Shown: positions 18,401 to 26,179, counted from the stretch's first letter. The stretch is 64,000 bases of DNA from an uncultured Duncaniella sp. (GCA_910577335.1 CAJTMJ010000002.1:62001-126000); one strand, 5' to 3'. Notes: generated by a model not told the origin, from the sequence alone. Program-made: numbers and translations.

Positions 18401-19891
18401 TTGGAAAACTTTGCCATCGTAAGTATACTCGTATGCCACAGCAAGCACTTCATCGGCAGCCAAGGCACTTTTCAGCGAGATATATCCCAAAGTGGAATTC
18501 AATGTGTATTCAGAAGAAGACAGCAATCGAGCTGATTCGACTTTCTCATAGTCCCGTCCGCCTTCAATACCATATACCGATAATGGGGCAAGAGCTTGTG
18601 TCACAGAATTTATATTGCGGGCTGTGGGATATTCAGTTTTAATGACTTCAAGCAGGTTATTGGAGTTATTGGACGGAACGTTTTGAGAAGGATTACCTTT
18701 CCAATAATTGTTTGCAAGCACTTTGTTCTCTCCCAAGTCCATAAATGCCACAAAGTTACGGCTTTGGTCAAATTTAGTGTTCCTGTTGGTTATCCATACT
18801 TCAATCCTTGTGATATTTACACCTGAAGACACAAATGGCAGTTTGGATGCAAACCTATCATAGTTGTCACGGAAATAATGGGCAAGAAAGAAATGACGGT
18901 TTTGGTCATAGTTATCCACCGGAATAGAGAAATCGGTAGTCTGGATTCCACCCTTAGATGAAACAGTGGTTGATTCCGAATTTTGCTGCGACACCAATGC
19001 CGTAGCAGTGAATTTCCCGAATTGCATCTGCGTCTTGATTCCGAACAGGGCGGTGCTACCTCTAATCAGTGACGAGCCGGTAGTCATTGACACATTACCG
19101 GCTTCAATTGATTTTATTATATCATCCTCTTTCCCTTCGTATGCTAATTTCAAACTCTTTGAATCGAAATCAAATGTGGCGTCAGTATTGTAATTCATAT
19201 TGAATTTCAACCTGTCGCCCACACTTGCCGCAATCGTGGCTTGGATTTTCTGGTCAAAATCAAAGTAAGTTTTACGACGTGAGTTGAGAGACAATGCAGG
19301 GTTATCTGTTTTATTCGACTTTATGCCTGTGGAAATTGAGACGGAACCTTGAGTGCGTAATTGCACACCTCCGGGACCGAATATTCGTTCTAACGGACCG
19401 AGATCAAAATTCATGTCAAGGATGTTAAACGGTTCCTTATCGGGAGTGTTAAGCGCAGATGCGTTGCGTTCTCTGAAATAATCCCACATGCCGTTGCGCA
19501 TCTGCCAATTATCATATTGCTCTTTGGTGAGGAAAAATGGAGTTACAATTTCCTGTTCTCCGAGCCATGTGCGTATCACATAGCAGTTCATGTCCGGATT
19601 ATATTCCGCCGTGGTGCGTATGTTAGACGGAGTGGCAAGATCCATCGGATATTCCCCCCTCATAAAATTTTCATAGCTGTCGGGTAGGGTGTGGCGTATC
19701 GGATACCGGGTGTTTATAGTATCAGCTATCTCATTCTTTACAGTGTCGGTGGCTGATACATCTAATGTGACAGATCCGGAAGGTGCCTGAGCATAAGATA
19801 TAACAGTGCAAATCACAATCACACATAACGTAACTGCGATAAAATAAGCACGGATGAATATGTTATATTTATATTTCAGAAACGACAACAA
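12443..19891 (-). CDS. sprA: Cell surface protein SprA (type IX secretion translocon)
   Basis: A giant 2,482-residue outer-membrane protein with an N-terminal signal segment (hydrophobic residues about 13-34). Size, ordered beta-strand content and neighbouring ruvA match SprA/Sov, the large beta-barrel that forms the outer-membrane channel of the Bacteroidetes type IX secretion system. The frame is open throughout with no frameshift. It starts 11 bases after the ruvA stop, so the two are co-transcribed. Other T9SS parts (PorV, SprE, GldKLMN) and cargo with C-terminal sorting domains were not seen here, so whether secretion is functional must be judged from the rest of the genome. Confidence 0.93.
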   Translation of the reverse strand: MLSFLKYKYNIFIRAYFIAVTLCVIVICTVISYAQAPSGSVTLDVSATDTVKNEIADTINTRYPIRHTLPDSYENFMRGEYPMDLATPSNIRTTAEYNPDMNCYVIRTWLGEQEIVTPFFLTKEQYDNWQMRNGMWDYFRERNASALNTPDKEPFNILDMNFDLGPLERIFGPGGVQLRTQGSVSISTGIKSNKTDNPALSLNSRRKTYFDFDQKIQATIAASVGDRLKFNMNYNTDATFDFDSKSLKLAYEGKEDDIIKSIEAGNVSMTTGSSLIRGSTALFGIKTQMQFGKFTATALVSQQNSESTTVSSKGGIQTTDFSIPVDNYDQNRHFFLAHYFRDNYDRFASKLPFVSSGVNITRIEVWITNRNTKFDQSRNFVAFMDLGENKVLANNYWKGNPSQNVPSNNSNNLLEVIKTEYPTARNINSVTQALAPLSVYGIEGGRDYEKVESARLLSSSEYTLNSTLGYISLKSALAADEVLAVAYEYTYDGKVFQVGEFSSDIATTENSLYLKMLKSTNIDPRLPLWNLMMKNVYSLGAYQVQSSNFKLNIKYLSDTTGTEINYLPIPSLANTPLLQVMNLDRLDSNQASNPDGFFDFIDGYTILPSQGKIIFPVVEPFGSHLAAKINNPVIADKYVYQELYDSTLIVARQFADKNKFILTGHYQASAGSQIRLNAMNVPRGSVIVTAGGVTLTENSDYTVDYAMGIVTITNQSIIDSGQSVNVTLENQSLFSTQRKTLLGLDLNYRSNRDFNIGATIMHFSEKALTEKVNIGDEVVNNTIWGLNMQYNTNFMWLTDLLNKIPTVNADQPSTLSVQAEFAHLIPHKQKSGSNKGSSYIDDFESSQIGIDLRSPYSWFLASTPYDPSSSALFPEAALSNNVDYGKNRALLNWYFIDRMFTMRNSSLCPGYIRSDTKMLNNPYVREITTREIFPGRQLTYGESNTIQTLNLSFYPTERGPYNLDATDIDDQGNLLNPQKRWGGIMRKMENANFEASNIEYVQFWLLSPFLDPDNDNLSGGDLYLNFGEISEDILKDGLKSYENGVPVDGNDQYMQSTVWGRASSQNSLTYAFDNNNSARNIQDVGLDGLINKDEFGFSSYSDYLSKLRQKLSLDAIERMDNDPFSPFNDPAGDNYHFFRGYDYDEQRLGIIERYKRYNGVEGNSLSPEDAPEPLYQSSRSLPDVEDINQDNTLNEYERYFQYKISIRPKDLEVGKNYITDKQVSIVPNTDGTTQEVVWYQFKIPLSDYQKVVGNIKDFSTIRFARMFMTGFKAVTHLRFATFELVRGEWRPYDFNLNTRGDTPAEGNLDVSVVNIEENSEREPVNYVLPPGVSQITDPGQSQIVQLNEQSLSLKVTDLSAGDARGIYRNTLLDLRNYKRLQMWIHAEKLIDDLTDLKSGELALFVRMGSDVRNNYYEYEIPLELTPEGTYSDSNSDRYKVWCKNNRMDFDLQSLVKLKQERNRAKNEQQPGVGFATLFSSRDPDNERNRMSVMGNPSLSDIRVLFIGVRNNSSRTKDGTVWINELKVTDFNSEGGWAAKGNVNLGISDVATLNLGGHVETAGFGAVDQALNARRMDDYKQYNFAMQVDAGRFFPEKAKLRAPIYYSVSKETTTPKYNPLDQDVKLDDALDACSTKSQRDSIMNYAVERSTIKSFAISGLKFDVKSKNPMPWDPANFTFNFSFNKQSKNDPTTEYEYANDYRGSLQYSYTPYVKGVRPFSFIKSKSKHLRFIKDWEFNYLPANISFLTTISRYYYEMQARSETDIDFQLPVSVSKNFIWDRQFSLNWNLTKSLSVNFNSNTSARIEETMGAVNKKLFPERYKDWKDTVMQSILHLGTPWSYNQTLIMSYRAPFGKIPVLDWLSGNASYNATYRWDRGAEVDGVSMGNSIANQAAWNVDGRINFETLYNKWRFTKDVNQRFHNRRAFTTPRKPKRYERSFALNPDTSLIIRHNLRSIRVRVSASTSDGKPYRVNHKVIDANTVEILTKGDKNLKFTISEIIREDKSLWRNIAEHATRLLISPRSAALRFRSTKSLSLPLFQPEIGNIFGQSRSYGPMSPGLDFAFGFTDEGYIDKALDRGWLITDDGQTSPAIFAHTKELNIELTLEPIKGLKILLTTNRTDNRTQSVQFMYDNMPTSLAGSYTKTHVALKTALKHFSAGNGYKSETFDKFLEYIPVIANRIQRQYEALNYPMGGFMDGNINAGHPYNPEVGTVSRTSSDVLIPAFIAAYSGGNPNKQYLSPFPSFAQALPNWRITYDGLISLGNLKKIFKSFTLSHAYQCTYSVGSYSSFLNWMSADGGGAGFIMDELTGNPIPSSQYNISSVAITEKFAPLLGASVTLQNDMTLSAEYRDARTLTLNTSAGQVVEANQRALTFGLGYKIVGFNTVLKMKGTGVGISNDLTVNGEFSFGETQALIRRIETAYTQATSGMRNLSFNLSASYIMSRRLTLGAYFDHQITTPIVSSTSYPTTDTSFGFNVNLSLSR

Positions 19892-19902
19892 GCAAAATGT
19901 GA

Positions 19903-20496
19903 CTACATCATGCTCAATGCCTTCTTAATAGCGACTTCAACTTTTACGAGAGGGGCTGCATCGAAAATGCGTTTCAGTACTTTTTGTGACTGAGGACGAG
20001 CGAAACCGAGAGCCGTAAGGGCAGCTAAGGCCTCCTCATATACCTCATTACCACCGGAGAAGACATTGGGCTGTATAGATAACGTATCTTCACTCGGTTT
20101 TATTTTGTCTTTAAGGTCAACAATTATTCGCTGGGCGGTTTTTACTCCAATTCCTTTCACATTTTTAAGGCATGTATGGTCACCGGAGGTTATAACCTTT
20201 TCCAAATCAGATACAGGGATTGATGAAAGTATCAGCATGGCGGTATTCGGACCCACTCCGCTGACTCCGATAAGCAGACGAAACATTTCCCGTTCCTTAG
20301 ATTCCGTAAAGCCATAAAAAATCCATGCGTCTTCACGAACTACCTCGTGTAAAAATAATTTTATTTCTCCGTTGAGATTCTGTATTTTTTCAAACGAAGA
20401 TAACGATATATTAATCATATATCCCATTCCGTTATTTTCTATCACAACGTAGGTGGGAGTAAGTTCTGAGACGGTGCCTTTAATGTATTCGTACAT
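19903..20496 (-). CDS. ruvA: Holliday junction branch migration protein RuvA
   Basis: A 197-residue RuvA, which binds four-way junctions as a tetramer and loads the RuvB motor. The N-terminal OB fold (MYEYIKGTVSEL...), two helix-hairpin-helix elements (LIGVSGVGPNTAMLIL and LKNVKGIGVKTAQRII, about residues 76-130) and the C-terminal RuvB-interacting domain (about 150-197, EEALAALTALGF) are all present. It is the first gene of a ruvA-sprA unit, an arrangement I recall as common in Bacteroidetes. RuvB is not in the window. Confidence 0.96.
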   Translation of the reverse strand: MYEYIKGTVSELTPTYVVIENNGMGYMINISLSSFEKIQNLNGEIKLFLHEVVREDAWIFYGFTESKEREMFRLLIGVSGVGPNTAMLILSSIPVSDLEKVITSGDHTCLKNVKGIGVKTAQRIIVDLKDKIKPSEDTLSIQPNVFSGGNEVYEEALAALTALGFARPQSQKVLKRIFDAAPLVKVEVAIKKALSMM

Positions 20497-20522
20497 GGAA
20501 TTGAACTGATTTTATCTTTATG

Positions 20523-20530
20523 CAAAAGTA
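20523..20530 (-). promoter_or_regulatory. -7 box of the ruvA-sprA unit
   Basis: On the minus strand this reads TACTTTTG, matching TAnnTTTG, 26 bases before the ruvA ATG. No clear TTTG lies 19 bases upstream; instead the palindrome AAATCAgTGATTT occupies 20536-20548 within the spacer. Confidence 0.45.
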
Positions 20531-20626
20531 AGAAAAAATCAGTGATTTCTGAATAAATAGTCATGACGTTTGACGGCAAATAGAATGAAAAATTGCAATT
20601 TGTATTAGAATAATAGGAATTTTATA

Positions 20627-20634
20627 TAAATTTG
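20627..20634 (+). promoter_or_regulatory. -7 box of the rluA-glsA-glsB unit
   Basis: TAAATTTG matches TAnnTTTG and lies 20 bases before the RluA-family start codon. A TTTG at 20599-20602 is 24 bases upstream, a longer spacing than the usual 19. Confidence 0.45.
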
Positions 20635-20653
20635 TGGTGTAAAGTATAAGAAA

Positions 20654-21325
20654 ATGGAAGTAATCTACGAGGATAATCATATTATAATAGTCAATAAAGC
20701 GCCCGGTGAAATTGTGCAGGGTGACAAAACCGGAGATGTCCCTCTTGTGGAAATAGTCAAGGAATGGTTGAAGGAAAAGTACAATAAACCCGGAAATGTA
20801 TTTTGTGGAGTTGTTCATCGCCTTGACCGACCGGTAGGAGGACTTGTTATTTTTGCAAAAACATCTAAGGCTTTGGCAAGAATGAACGATATGTTTAGGA
20901 ATGGTGAAGTCGAAAAAACATATTGGGCATTATCACGCAATCGTCCTCCGCAAGAGCAAGACAGGTTGGAACACTATATAACATCTACTGAAAAGAACAA
21001 TAAATCATACGCATCTCTCACGCCTAAAAAAGATTCAAAAAAAGCTGTCCTTTCATATAAATTACTTGGGGCATCTGACCGTTACAACCTTATAGAGGTG
21101 AAACTTGAAACAGGGAGAAAACATCAGATAAGAGTCCAATTGTCAGCAATCGGCTGCCCTATAAAGGGAGATTTGAAGTATGGGGATAAACGCAGTAATC
21201 AGGATGGATCTATCTCGCTTATCGCCCGACATATACATTTCATACATCCTGTTTCCGGAAAAGAGATAGATGTAACAGCTCCTCTTCCCAAAGATAATTT
21301 ATGGCAGACATTTAAAGACCTGTAG
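20654..21325 (+). CDS. RluA-family RNA pseudouridine synthase
   Basis: A 223-residue pseudouridine synthase lacking an N-terminal S4 domain. The catalytic motif HRLDRPVGG (about residues 55-63) has the essential Asp; LETGRKHQIRVQLS (about 154-167) is the second conserved block. It isomerises uridines in rRNA or tRNA; the exact target position cannot be told. It stops 6 bases before the glsA-like acyltransferase and may share its transcript. Confidence 0.9.
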   Translation: MEVIYEDNHIIIVNKAPGEIVQGDKTGDVPLVEIVKEWLKEKYNKPGNVFCGVVHRLDRPVGGLVIFAKTSKALARMNDMFRNGEVEKTYWALSRNRPPQEQDRLEHYITSTEKNNKSYASLTPKKDSKKAVLSYKLLGASDRYNLIEVKLETGRKHQIRVQLSAIGCPIKGDLKYGDKRSNQDGSISLIARHIHFIHPVSGKEIDVTAPLPKDNLWQTFKDL

Positions 21326-21331
21326 AAATTC

Positions 21332-22165
21332 ATGGAAGATGTACTGAAACTCGATGTTGATTTAGTGCTTCGCACCCGTCTTGCCAAGCATTATCGCTTT
21401 ATACCTAAATTTATAATCAGATGGCTTGAAAGAACTATTTGTCAAGAAGAGATGAATGGGATATTGCAAAACAATGCAGGACTTGACGGGGTGGAATTTT
21501 GTCGAGGTGCGCTTAAGGATTTAGGCGTCACGTATGACGTTATAGGGACTTTGCCTGATGACGGAAGATTCATCATTACATCAAATCATCCGTTAGGTGG
21601 ACTTGACGGACTGATACTTTCTGACTTCATCTCAAAAGGATATAAAGACAAGAAAGATGTGCGTTTTGTTGTAAATGACCTTTTGACATTTATCAAGCCT
21701 CTTAAATCAATCTTCCTCGGAGTAAACAAACACGGCAAGCAGTCAAGGGACGCATCAGTTAAAATTGAAGAAGCTTTTAATAGCGACGCACAGATACTAA
21801 TGTTTCCAGCCGGATTGGTGTCACGAAAGGGAGATGATGGCACTATAGCCGACCTGCGATGGCACAAGATGGCTATACAAAAAGCGATTTCATCAAAAAG
21901 AGATATAATTCCTTTATATTTTAATGGTGAGAATTCACAGTTTTTTTATAAATTTGCACGTCTAAGGACTAAGCTTGGCATCAAGTTCAATATAGAAATG
22001 ATATATCTACCCAGAGAGATATTCAAACGGAAGGATACGCATTTTAATATTGTAATCGGTGAGCCAATCAGATGGGATACTCTAAAAGGAGGCACTCATG
22101 CCCAAGCTGAAGCTGATAGTCTGAGAGAAACTGTATATAACTTAAAGAATTATTTGCGGTCATAA
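21332..22165 (+). CDS. glsA: Lysophospholipid-type acyltransferase, GlsA-like
   Basis: A 277-residue PlsC-superfamily acyltransferase. The acceptor motif is SNHPLGGLDG (about residues 87-96), with six positions from His to Asp instead of the usual five (H-x5-D), which I recall as typical of this Bacteroidetes branch. A second block, MFPAGLVSRKG, is near residues 157-167. It is paired with a GNAT-type N-acyltransferase 29 bases downstream, matching the glsB/glsA pair that makes glycine lipids in Bacteroides thetaiotaomicron: GlsB N-acylates glycine and GlsA adds the second fatty acid by O-acylation. The pathway call is inference from domain type and pairing. Confidence 0.72.
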   Translation: MEDVLKLDVDLVLRTRLAKHYRFIPKFIIRWLERTICQEEMNGILQNNAGLDGVEFCRGALKDLGVTYDVIGTLPDDGRFIITSNHPLGGLDGLILSDFISKGYKDKKDVRFVVNDLLTFIKPLKSIFLGVNKHGKQSRDASVKIEEAFNSDAQILMFPAGLVSRKGDDGTIADLRWHKMAIQKAISSKRDIIPLYFNGENSQFFYKFARLRTKLGIKFNIEMIYLPREIFKRKDTHFNIVIGEPIRWDTLKGGTHAQAEADSLRETVYNLKNYLRS

Positions 22166-22194
22166 TTTATCCGTAAAATAAATCAATTTCATTG

Positions 22195-23133
22195 ATGACC
22201 GAAAAGATTATAGACCCGGTAGATGTGGAACTTCTTGAGTCTGAATTGACTCAAGAAAGACTACTACGCCCGACAAATAAAGGGAACAACGAGATATATG
22301 TGGTAGACGGCAGAGAATGTCAAGCTACAATGCGAGAGATAGGCCGTTTACGTGAGATAGCATTTAGAACTGCGGGCGGTGGAACCGGAAAAAGCTGTGA
22401 CATAGACTTTTTTGATACGATGGATCCTCCATGTAAGCAATTAGTGGTATGGGATCCGGAATCGAAGCTTATACTTGGAGGATATCGTTTTATAATAGGC
22501 AAAGATATCAAAATAGATGAAGAGGGGAAACCTCGTATTGCCACAAGTCACATGTTTGAATTTTCCGAGCGATTTGTGAAAGAATACCTTCCACAGACCA
22601 TAGAATTGGGACGCTCGTTCGTGAGATTGGAATATCAATCATCCAAAGCCGGCGCAAAAGCACTCTTCGCACTTGACAATTTGTGGGACGGATTAGGCGC
22701 TTTAACCGTTATTTATCCGGAGATAAAATATTTATTCGGGAAAATGACCATGTATCCCAATTATTCTATAGATTGCCGGAACATGATTCTGTATTTCCTT
22801 CACAAACATTTTCCTGACTCTGAAAAACTTGTACGACCCATCAAACCCTTCAAATTAGATATCGATGATGAGAAGATGAAAAAACTTTTCATCGGTGAAA
22901 ATTTCAAAGAGGATTATAAGATTCTAAATCATGCGGTCAGGGAATATGGCTTCAATATTCCCCCATTGGTCAATTCATACATGAGTCTTTCACCGACCAT
23001 GAAAATGTTTGGCACAGCTATTAATGACGAGTTTGGTGATGTGGAAGAGAGTGGTATATTTTTTGCTATTTCCGAAATATTTGAGGAGAAAAAGAAACGA
23101 CATATATGCACTTTCCATCTGCCTCAAGAATAA
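22195..23133 (+). CDS. glsB: Acyl-ACP-dependent N-acyltransferase, GlsB-like
   Basis: A 312-residue member of the GNAT-like family annotated as hemolysin or ornithine-acyltransferase-like. The long N-terminal half carries the REIAFRTAGGG and CDIDFFDTMDPPCKQLVVWD segments, then LGGYRF and IELGRSFVRLEYQ typical of the OlsB/GlsB fold. The ATG at 22195 is preferred over an in-frame TTG at 22192. It likely catalyses the committed N-acylation of glycine (or serine-glycine) in membrane aminolipid synthesis, acting with the preceding GlsA-like enzyme. The amino acid acceptor is inferred from the Bacteroides pair. Confidence 0.72.
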   Translation: MTEKIIDPVDVELLESELTQERLLRPTNKGNNEIYVVDGRECQATMREIGRLREIAFRTAGGGTGKSCDIDFFDTMDPPCKQLVVWDPESKLILGGYRFIIGKDIKIDEEGKPRIATSHMFEFSERFVKEYLPQTIELGRSFVRLEYQSSKAGAKALFALDNLWDGLGALTVIYPEIKYLFGKMTMYPNYSIDCRNMILYFLHKHFPDSEKLVRPIKPFKLDIDDEKMKKLFIGENFKEDYKILNHAVREYGFNIPPLVNSYMSLSPTMKMFGTAINDEFGDVEESGIFFAISEIFEEKKKRHICTFHLPQE

Positions 23134-23167
23134 CGACATAACCGAATATTATAAACCTTAAAATAAT

Positions 23168-24205
23168 ATGAAAAAAGAAAGAATTTTGGTAACCGGTGGA
23201 ACCGGATATATCGGTTCCCATACCGTGGTTGAACTCCAGCAGGCAGGTTACCCTGTTGTAATCATCGATAACCTTTCAAATTCAAACAGAGATGTGGTGG
23301 ATGGCATTGAGCGAATCACGGGGATTCGCCCTGATTTCGTGGAAGGGGATTGTACAGATCTCGAAACTGTGAAAAACCTTTTCGCCCAGTATCCGGATAT
23401 TAAGGGTATCATTAACTTCGCTGCATCTAAGGCTGTCGGAGAGAGCGTGCAGAAGCCTATATTGTACTATCGCAATAATCTTAACACTCTTCTTAATCTC
23501 CTTGACCTTATGGGTCCGAACGGAGTAAAGGGTATAGTGTTCTCGTCATCATGCACCGTATATGGTGAACCGGATGAAAATCCTGTAACCGAACAAGCTC
23601 CTATCAAAAAAGCGACTTCGCCCTACGGCAACACCAAACAGATTTCAGAGGAAATTATCACCGATGTAATCAATGCCGGCACACCGTTCAAGAGTGTCAT
23701 ACTTCGTTATTTCAATCCGGTAGGCGCACATCCGTCAGCAGAGATCGGAGAACTTCCCAACGGTGTTCCTCAAAACCTTATACCTTATCTTACACAGACA
23801 GCTATCGGTATTCGTAAAGAGTTGAGCGTGTTTGGCGATGACTATAACACACCCGACGGAAGCTGTATCCGTGACTATATAAATGTGGTGGATCTTGCCA
23901 AAGCTCATGTCATAGCTGTTGAGCGTATGCTTGAGGATAAGAGCGATGCCAAAATAGAAATTTTCAATCTCGGAACCGGCAATGGCGTTTCTGTGCTTGA
24001 GCTGATCAACGTGTTTGAAGAAGCGACAGGTGTGAAAGTCCCTCATAAGATAGTAGGTCGCAGAACCGGTGATATTGAAAAGGTATGGGCTAACCCTGCT
24101 TACGCAAACGAAGTTCTTGGCTGGAAAGCCACATCAACACTTGCCGACACTATGCGCTCGGCATGGGCATGGCAGCTTAAGCTTCGTGAAAGAGGCATAA
24201 TGTAA
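23168..24205 (+). CDS. galE: UDP-glucose 4-epimerase
   Basis: A 345-residue extended SDR. The NAD motif TGGTGYIG (residues 9-16), the SSSCTVYG block and catalytic YxxxK in SPYGNTK, and the RYFNPVGAHPS and GDDYNTPDGSCIRDYI motifs are diagnostic of GalE. It interconverts UDP-glucose and UDP-galactose (possibly the N-acetyl forms) for glycan synthesis and galactose use. It starts 34 bases after glsB and ends at a strong terminator, so it may be the last gene of the rluA-gls unit. Confidence 0.95.
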   Translation: MKKERILVTGGTGYIGSHTVVELQQAGYPVVIIDNLSNSNRDVVDGIERITGIRPDFVEGDCTDLETVKNLFAQYPDIKGIINFAASKAVGESVQKPILYYRNNLNTLLNLLDLMGPNGVKGIVFSSSCTVYGEPDENPVTEQAPIKKATSPYGNTKQISEEIITDVINAGTPFKSVILRYFNPVGAHPSAEIGELPNGVPQNLIPYLTQTAIGIRKELSVFGDDYNTPDGSCIRDYINVVDLAKAHVIAVERMLEDKSDAKIEIFNLGTGNGVSVLELINVFEEATGVKVPHKIVGRRTGDIEKVWANPAYANEVLGWKATSTLADTMRSAWAWQLKLRERGIM

Positions 24206-24219
24206 TTCTTTGAATATAT

Positions 24220-24267
24220 AAAAGTTAAAAGCTCCTTGGCAAGTGCGTCAAGGAGCTTTTAACTTTT
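24220..24267. terminator. Bidirectional terminator between galE and tyrA
   Basis: A perfect 19-bp inverted repeat (left arm 24220-24238, right arm 24249-24267, 10-base loop) with A-rich and T-rich outer ends, suited to end both the plus-strand galE transcript and the minus-strand Phe/Tyr operon. Confidence 0.9.
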
Positions 24268-24283
24268 ATATCTGAAAATTTTG

Positions 24284-25057
24284 TTATTTGATATGGTCAC
24301 GCACACGGGCGAGGTATTCTTTCATCGCCACACTGTCATGTCGTGCAATTATATCTTGAAGTTCTGACAACTGTTGCTGAATCTTTTCAAGCTGAGCAGG
24401 GGTGTTCGGGTTAAACAAGATTTCACTTACCAGATAGTCATCCTCGGACATTAGCCCACGTGCTATCTGCATGTGACGCTTAAAGGTAGTACCGGGAGCC
24501 TCTTGATGCTTCATCACGCCTGCAAAAGCGAGAGTCGCTGCAAAAGGTATTGAAAGTGAATAGGCAATAGTCTCGTCATGTCCCTTAAAAGTATACTCCA
24601 CAATGTTCAAGTGCAGACGATTGTAAAGGTCTCGGAAAAATACTTTGCCAAGATGATCCCCCTCGCTAATGATTATAGCATTTTCATTGCTCAAATTGCT
24701 TAGTGATGCGAATGTCGGACCAAACATAGGGTGTGTGCTGACATACGGATGTCCACATGAAGCATAAAATTCCGGCAGTCCGGTTTTAACCGACGCTATA
24801 TCACTTATTATCGCCGACTTGGGAAGATAGGGGAGTACCTGTCTGAATGCGTCAAGAGTATATTTCACAGTTGACGCATTTATTACAAGCTGAGGTTCAA
24901 ACTCTTTAATTTCTTCCATAGAAGTAAATCGAAGAGCATTAAATGTAAACCTCAATCTTTGCGCATCGGGGTCATATACCGCTACCTCATGGTCAAATGA
25001 AAGTATATCGCAGAAGAATGAGCCCATTTTACCGGCGCCCAATATCAAAATTTTCAT
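24284..25057 (-). CDS. tyrA: Prephenate dehydrogenase
   Basis: A 257-residue TyrA-type enzyme, which oxidatively decarboxylates prephenate to 4-hydroxyphenylpyruvate for tyrosine. The NAD-binding motif LGAGKMG is at residues 5-11, followed by SVK and STHPMFGPT (about 91-125), the conserved substrate-binding region with the catalytic His. I chose the ATG at 25057; the frame is open to a TTG at 25075 but MKILILGAG is the usual beginning. There is no fused chorismate mutase; that activity is on the upstream DAHP synthase. Last gene of the operon. Confidence 0.88.
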   Translation of the reverse strand: MKILILGAGKMGSFFCDILSFDHEVAVYDPDAQRLRFTFNALRFTSMEEIKEFEPQLVINASTVKYTLDAFRQVLPYLPKSAIISDIASVKTGLPEFYASCGHPYVSTHPMFGPTFASLSNLSNENAIIISEGDHLGKVFFRDLYNRLHLNIVEYTFKGHDETIAYSLSIPFAATLAFAGVMKHQEAPGTTFKRHMQIARGLMSEDDYLVSEILFNPNTPAQLEKIQQQLSELQDIIARHDSVAMKEYLARVRDHIK

Positions 25058-25079
25058 AATCTTATCGTTCACCAATAAA

Positions 25080-26156
25080 TTATTTATCTTTTTCGCTCAA
25101 CTCCACCTGAATACGTACTGACTCCTCATGGATAGTTGATAAGATGGTGCGCATAAATTCTTCAGACATTCCCATCTGGCGGGCAGCCATGACACGGGTA
25201 TTCATTATATCTCCGTAACGACCAGCCTGAACGATCGGCATGTTGTGATTCTTCTTATATTCACCTATCTCTCGTGAAATATTCATACGCTTCGCAAGAA
25301 CCTCGATAAGCTCATTGTCGAGTTGGTCAATCTGACGGCGCAACTGCATAAGGCTTTCAGCCGGGGCGGGAGCATCACGGTAAACGAGATTGTCAAGAAT
25401 GACACCAAGCACTTCAGGAGTTATCTGTTGGTTTTTATCGCTCCATGCGCAGTCGGGATTACAATGGCTTTCGATGATAAGACCGTCAAGACCTATGTCA
25501 AGCGCCTGCTGGGAAAGTGAAGCGATAAGCTCGCGCTTACCTCCGATATGGCTGGGGTCGGAGATGATAGGAAGGTTAGGATAACGGCGACGAAGTTCCA
25601 AGGGGATACGCCACTGAGGATGGTTTCTGTAAATGTGAAGTCCGTAAGTGCTGAATCCACGGTGGATAACGCCAAGACGTTTGATTCCGGCATTGTATAG
25701 TCTTTCCAAAGCTCCAATCCAAAGTTCAAGATCAGGATTGACAGGATTCTTTACCAACACAGGTATATCTCTTCCGCTTTCACGAAGCACATCGGCAATC
25801 TCCTGCATGGCAAACGGATTGGCAGATGTACGTGCTCCAACCCAAAGAAGGTCGATGTCATATTCAAGAGCAGCTTCCACATGACCACGATTAGCGACCT
25901 CTGTGGCTACTTTCATGCCGGTTTCCTCTTTTACCTTATTTAGCCATGCGAGTCCGGGTACGCCCACGCCCTCAAAACCACCGGGTTTTGTACGAGGCTT
26001 CCATATACCGGCACGATAAATTTTCACACCTTGACGAGCCAGTTGACGCGCAGTTTCGAGCACTTGTTCCTCTGTCTCAGCACTGCATGGACCGGAAATA
26101 ATGATGGGTTTTGTCAATTCAACCCCATCTATGGCTAACGGCTTTATATCTTCCAT
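25080..26156 (-). CDS. DAHP synthase fused to chorismate mutase
   Basis: A 358-residue bifunctional protein. Residues about 1-260 form a class I-beta (KDPS-like) DAHP synthase: IISGPCSAE, YRAGIWKPRTKPGGFEG, LVKNPVNPD, HRGFS and ISDPSHIGG motifs are all seen. Residues about 270-355 are an AroQ-type helical chorismate mutase, starting LRRQIDQLDNELIEVLAKRM and including IGEYKKNHNMPI. It thus joins the first step of the shikimate pathway to the branch step toward Phe and Tyr; in such fusions the mutase domain can carry allosteric control by prephenate. Third gene of the operon. Confidence 0.93.
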   Translation of the reverse strand: MEDIKPLAIDGVELTKPIIISGPCSAETEEQVLETARQLARQGVKIYRAGIWKPRTKPGGFEGVGVPGLAWLNKVKEETGMKVATEVANRGHVEAALEYDIDLLWVGARTSANPFAMQEIADVLRESGRDIPVLVKNPVNPDLELWIGALERLYNAGIKRLGVIHRGFSTYGLHIYRNHPQWRIPLELRRRYPNLPIISDPSHIGGKRELIASLSQQALDIGLDGLIIESHCNPDCAWSDKNQQITPEVLGVILDNLVYRDAPAPAESLMQLRRQIDQLDNELIEVLAKRMNISREIGEYKKNHNMPIVQAGRYGDIMNTRVMAARQMGMSEEFMRTILSTIHEESVRIQVELSEKDK

Positions 26157-26179
26157 CTTTAATATCTATTATTAAATTA

